Of a DNA stretch of 64,000 nt, positions 59,901 through 64,000 are shown piece by piece; position 1 is the first letter of the stretch; every line of letters begins with the position of its first letter. A model generated the notes under the pieces. That model ran no database searches and was not told the DNA's origin. It saw only the letters and a program-made list of their open reading frames with translations. Made by a program: the position numbers and the translations under genes. Location: contig NC_070562.1 of the NCBI RefSeq assembly GCF_026914185.1, positions 3,038,001 through 3,102,000 of the forward strand, written 5' to 3'. Source of the stretch: Puccinia triticina. Its lineage: Eukaryota > Basidiomycota > Pucciniomycetes > Pucciniales > Pucciniaceae.

Positions 59901-60610
59901 ATCTGATCTGTGAGATTTAGCAGGAAAGGATAAGACAGATATTTATCCTCTCCATCATCTTTCAAGATAATCAAAAAGGATCACATCTTTATCCTCTTAC
60001 TATCCTGATGGATTTTCAATCAGCTTTTTTTTATCATTTTCTCTGCTTCAGTATTACTGGCATGTCTTTCCTCTTAAAATCAAGAAGATAAATTTGGGTG
60101 TATTGGTTTTGATGGTCTGGGATTTTAATTCAGCAAAAAATGAGTCCATATTATTATCCTGACCCATCCAGCCAAGGATCATGGTGATTGACAGCTGTCC
60201 TTATTTAACAGCTGCAGTTGGTAGCTCGTGTGTGCTATTTGTGGTTGATTTTTTGTGAAGCTCCTCTCAAAGGATTATACGCCCTACAGGACCATGATGA
60301 TTTCTCACCAGCTGTGAAAATAGACCAGTGAAAAAAGAACCCAAGTTAGATTCTTGCTGTGCTAGTTCGGGGCGATAGGTCTGATGCAGGCTCTCTTCGC
60401 GAGTCACCCCCCGGGGCCCAAATCTTTAGTTCGGGTTCGGTACATACATACATTCCGCCGTGCGGCGACGGAATGCTGACCGAGTCAAAATGAATATGCA
60501 TTTTGATTTTTTCATTCCATCCGCCTGACACCCCGCCCATCTTCCCGGCCTCCCTGGCAGACCCCGACCTCACATCACCACCAACCAACCACGTCAACAC
60601 AGGCGACACG
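56904..60610. other. 3.7 kb intergenic, no supported gene
   Basis: AT-rich DNA with short ORFs only (88 aa at 57972 is the longest of note). None has a motif or exon chain. At 60361-60610, just before Nop56, the DNA becomes GC-richer and reads like a promoter and leader. Confidence 0.5.
59664..59859. mobile_element. Fold-back MITE, about 195 bp
   Basis: The inverted ends GGGTGTTCAAAGTTGA and TCAACTTTGAACACCC enclose imperfectly paired AT-rich arms (CATAAAATTATAACACCATAA against TTATGATTTTATGATT). The ends share GGTGTTCAAA with the hairpin at 41514-41675. Confidence 0.7.
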
Positions 60611-62438
60611 ATGGCCACTCATGTCCTCTTCGAAAGCTCTGCTGGATATGCTCTCTTTGCGGTCAAGTTCACCGAAGAGATCGCCGGTCGCACAAAGGCC
60701 GTGCAAGTAAGTCAGATGTTTTTTTTCATCATCTAATAGACCTTCGTACTTATTGTACCTGTTTGTATTTTTCCAGGAAGCCATCCCTAACCTGAGTAAA
60801 TTCGGAAAAATGCTCGAATTGAAGAGTTTCTTGCCCTTCCGCGACGCTGCTCATGCCTTGGAGAATGCTAACGATATTTCAGAAGGTTACCCGAATTCCT
60901 CCCATTTCGGTCGTAATTGATGAAGTATTAAAAACTGATTGGGAGATTTTGGTGACTCGAAACAGGTTTGATGTCGGAACATTTGCAGTCACTGCTCGAA
61001 CTCCACATCCCAGCCAAAAAGTCCTCGATAGTCCTTGGAGTCTCCGAGAGGGGTTTGGCGGGTTCCATCAAGTCAAGTTTAGGGATCGAGTGCGATACGT
61101 CGGATCGATCCCTAGAGCTCATCAGAGGTATTCGGTTACACGCCGAAAAGCTATTGACTGGCTTGGAGAAGGGGGACATGGACAAGTCGCAACTCGGACT
61201 AGGCCATGCCTACTCACGAGCAAAGGTTAAATTCAACGTCAATCGAAGTGACAACATGATCATCCAAGCCATCGCCTTACTCGACCAGCTCGACAAGGAT
61301 GTTAACACTTTCGCCATGCGTGTGCGAGAGTGGTACGGATGGCACTTCCCCGAGCTGATCAAAATTCTGCCTGACTGCCATCAATATGCGAGCCTGGTCA
61401 AGTTTATCGGTGACAAGAGCAAGCTCACCGACGAGAGTCTCGAAGGCATCACTCAATTGGTCGAGGGCAATGAGATCCTTGCCAAAAACATCCTCGACGC
61501 TGCCCGGTCTAGCATGGGTACCGACATCTCGCCCATCGACCTCATCAATATCCTTAACTTCGCCGACCGAGTAATACAACTCTATGACTACCGAAAATCT
61601 CTCCAGGCCTATCTCCGAGAGAAAATGGACCTCGTCGCACCTAACCTGGGTGCATTGATTGGCGATACCGTCGCCGCTCGCTTGATTAGTCATGCCGGAA
61701 GCTTGACCAATTTGAGTAAATACCCAGCCTCTACAGTTCAGATTCTCGGCGCCGAAAAGGCACTGTTTCGAGCGCTCAAGACGAAGGGCAACACGCCCAA
61801 ATACGGGCTAATCTACCATGTCAGTAGTCGATGTCGATCGCAATTTTCTTTCAAATATCCCCAGTAAAACCTTAATTCTTACTTACCTCACCCTTTTCAT
61901 TAGAGTACATTCATCGGCCGAGCTGGAACGAAGAACAAGGGTCGGATTTCACGTTTCTTGGCGAACAAATGTTCGATCGCTTCGCGAATTGACTGTTTCA
62001 CCGATTCACCCAGTACCGCGTTCGGGATGGCATTGCGCGGGCAAGTGGAGGAACGACTAGCGTTTTATGAAACTGGCGCTAATCCTACTAAGAATAAGGT
62101 GGCCATGGAAGCCGTTTTGGAAAAGATGAAGGCGGCCGAGGCGGAGCTCAAGAACTCGACCACCGAGTCTGCCAAACCTAAGAAGAGGAAAAGCACAGCT
62201 CTCAATGAGACTGAAGAGCCGGCTGAAGGGAAAGATAAGAAGAAGAAGAAGAAGAAGAAATCAGCCGACGATGAGACTGAAGAACCGGCTGAAGGGACAG
62301 AAAAGAAGAAGAAAAAGAAACGAAAAGTAAGACTCTTCTTGATAATATTGATACACCACAAAATACGATTGCTAATTATTCTGCATTTTGTAGTCGGATG
62401 CCACTGAAGTTGCGGAGGGAAAAAAACATGGCAGATAG
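60611..62438 (+). CDS. nop56: Nop56, box C/D snoRNP core protein (508 aa)
   Basis: Exons 60611-60706, 60777-60885, 60966-61819, 61904-62326 and 62394-62438 join in one frame to a size close to yeast Nop56. The N-terminal NOP5NT domain starts [18 protein letters not shown]. The Nop domain follows, with [20 protein letters not shown] (coiled coil), [20 protein letters not shown] and [20 protein letters not shown] (RNA and L7Ae-type contact surface). The tail is Lys-rich with two KKKKK(K)..DETEEPAEG repeats, typical for nucleolar Nop56/58. The start [13 protein letters not shown]-type matches Nop56 better than Nop58. In the nucleolus it pairs with Nop58 and fibrillarin to guide rRNA 2'-O-methylation and early pre-rRNA assembly. 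Confidence 0.95.
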
Positions 62439-62661
62439 GGTGGTGACAGATGGTTTTGTTTTGAAAGCTCAGCCTGTTTTCGCCAGGTTGAGCAGAGGTG
62501 GTGCAATGACGGGGCAATATTGAATCGCTGGAGGGTGGGGAAGGGGATGAGAGAAGTGTATGATTCTGGGTTGCTTTATTTTTGTGAAAGAACTCCAAGC
62601 GGAAAAAGATGAAACCGCGTGGAAAAGTTGAAGAATGTACAAATGCTCCAACAAGACTTAC

Positions 62662-63499
62662 GACTTCTAAATGAGAGATTGGATGTAAGGCATCGGCCAC
62701 GCTCCATCTAAGCACAATCATCTAATTCGAGCCACCAAAGTAGACCGAGGGATGAGTATGGAATATGCATCACTTGATGGGGCAGAGGACTCACGCAATA
62801 TAGTGCCATGAGTCGAGCGGTGCTTGCCTTCTTATCGGGGTCATCTGATGAGTATAATATAATCCGACGATCTGACATAGAAGAGTTGCACCACCTCTGC
62901 TTAACTTGATGAAAACAGGCTGAGCTTTCAATACGGAGACCTAGTGGGTGGGTCTCCAATAGTTTGGGAAGTTTGAGGGGGGTGACCTTGCTTGTAGAGG
63001 ATCGGTCTCTTGCCTGACTTCACGTTGTATGATCATGCGACGAGCCTGGCTTCAACGCTGAATCAGATGTCGTTTCTTGGGTCCAAGACGAATGTCTGTG
63101 ACTATGCTTAATGCGTTTTCTTGGGCCTAGCTCGCCATCGATCCTCCGGGTGTCAACTTGCAAATCAGGACAGAATTGTTCGTCAACAGAGCAAGACGCT
63201 TGTGATGAGTCGTGAATATCCTGGCCGGTTAGCGTTGGCTGCAACATAGAATGCCCGGGGTAGTTCAGAATCTCCGATGCCATGCTTGATCCTCTGGGGT
63301 GTGGTACAAGGGGAGAGTGATGCAAGCCGAGAAGCTCGGTGCTTGGACCGTCCGGTTCAGCGCAAGGGGTTCGCTGCCACCGATTGTCTTCGAAGTCATG
63401 AAGATAGGTCCAGTCTTGGGTCGAAATCGAAGTTCGTGCGCATAAAGTGAGGTAAAAAGCAAGCGATATCAGAGAGATCTTTCCGTAGAGGAACCACAT
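62662..63499 (-). CDS. Candidate secreted protein, unknown function
   Basis: The first in-frame ATG (63499) gives MWFLYGKISLISLAFYLTLC followed by ARTSIS, a good signal peptide, then TQDWTYLHDF. The long exon continues with LNYPGHSML, a Cys pair in SCSVDEQFC, and a basic stretch PRKRIKHSHRHSS. The frame is open from 63499 to 62795 except for one TGA at 63020-63022. Past it comes MSDRRIILYSSDDPDKK, then a GTGAGT...TTAG intron joins exon 62721-62662. A further exon ending in the antisense of the Nop56 3' end is possible. The TGA may be a nonsense mutation, a small intron, or the true end (a 159-aa protein). Rust genomes hold many such secreted proteins; an effector role is speculation. Confidence 0.5.
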
Positions 63500-63526
63500 T
63501 GTTAGGCAACAAACGCTCGACCGCAA

Positions 63527-64000
63527 GAATTCGCGGGTGACAAAAGCAACTACTTATCATTTGCTCACAAGCCAAACCCTTGGAGATGAAACCGTTGTGC
63601 AGCTTAGGTCAGGGGTGTTACGGAAAGAGTCTGAGATCAGCTTCCGGAAACTGTGGGTGCACTAGACATGTCTGAGGGCAGCAGTGGGGTGTACACCTCC
63701 GGGGAAGCCGTGAATGAGCCAACAGCGGGACGAATCGAGAATTTGCGGCGCTGGCAGGGGAAACATCTGGAAACATGGCATAGGGTGGATGGTCAACAGC
63801 TGCGAGGTCCAGCTCAGATATACTCTGTCGATGGCCATTGGACCAGTAATAAGATGACAGCCAGCACGGCTATCCACTCCTTGCACTGTCCTAACTTACC
63901 CCAAATCCCTGGTGGGAGGCTCGCTGTGGCTGGCGGCGAAGCCGCCTCTTGCCAAGTGAATGGTCATGCTTTGATAGCTTTCAAAGGAGACAAGGGGGTA
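63527..64000. other. Right edge, no supported gene
   Basis: The likely promoter of the minus-strand secreted-protein candidate, then DNA without a recognisable feature up to the window end. Confidence 0.4.

Overview
The window looks like nuclear DNA of a basidiomycete fungus, most probably a rust (Pucciniales, Puccinia-like). Short GT-AG introns split the genes, a KDZ transposase with CxC cysteine motifs is present, and compact GC-rich host genes sit between AT-rich blocks crowded with transposons. I could not run a search, so species and family assignments come from recognition of protein motifs.

Host genes. Four are supported: (1) a LisH/LUFS, glutamine-rich Flo8-like transcriptional regulator at 13.3-17.5 kb (+); (2) an NADPH oxidase of the fungal NoxB type at 52.9-55.2 kb (+); (3) the box C/D snoRNP core protein Nop56 at 60.6-62.4 kb (+); (4) a candidate secreted protein at about 62.7-63.5 kb (-), tail to tail with Nop56. 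Genes 1-3 have splice-consistent exon models that keep one frame from start to stop (1260, 651 and 508 residues).

Left edge, 66-6115: a Ty3/gypsy LTR retrotransposon on the minus strand. Its 376/377-bp LTRs differ by one base and one indel, but the coding part is dead: gag frameshift and stop, RT catalytic motif YLDN, stop codon, and a deletion through RNase H. From 6.1 to 13.3 kb there is AT-rich DNA without a convincing gene.

Centre, about 19.9-52.1 kb: a nested stack of DNA transposons. An old element A has 13-bp ends CACCACGGACGCA at 19926 and 52129. It appears to be split by element B (28098-37203, same family, ends CACCACGGCTGCA) and by a hAT element (about 37261-51664). The hAT is itself split by a KDZ element (41853-51618; about 630-bp inverted repeats and a perfect 8-bp duplication ATATACAA). 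Removing the insertions leaves A at about 8.7 kb, close to B at 9.1 kb. The state of the genes follows the nesting: A is heavily broken, B has one nonsense codon in the transposase but two intact accessory genes, and the hAT (865 aa) and KDZ (1038 aa) transposases are uninterrupted.

The least described part is the A/B family. It combines a C2H2 zinc-finger, CMC/CACTA-like transposase with two divergently placed accessory genes. One of these (a2/b2) is clearly conserved between A and B. Each element also has its own palindromic subterminal repeat (AACGTT in B, TTCGAA in A).

Right side: a 1.3-kb double MITE with a 9-bp target duplication (55597-56894) lies downstream of NoxB, and a small fold-back MITE is at 59.66-59.86 kb. 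No rRNA, tRNA or CRISPR feature was seen.
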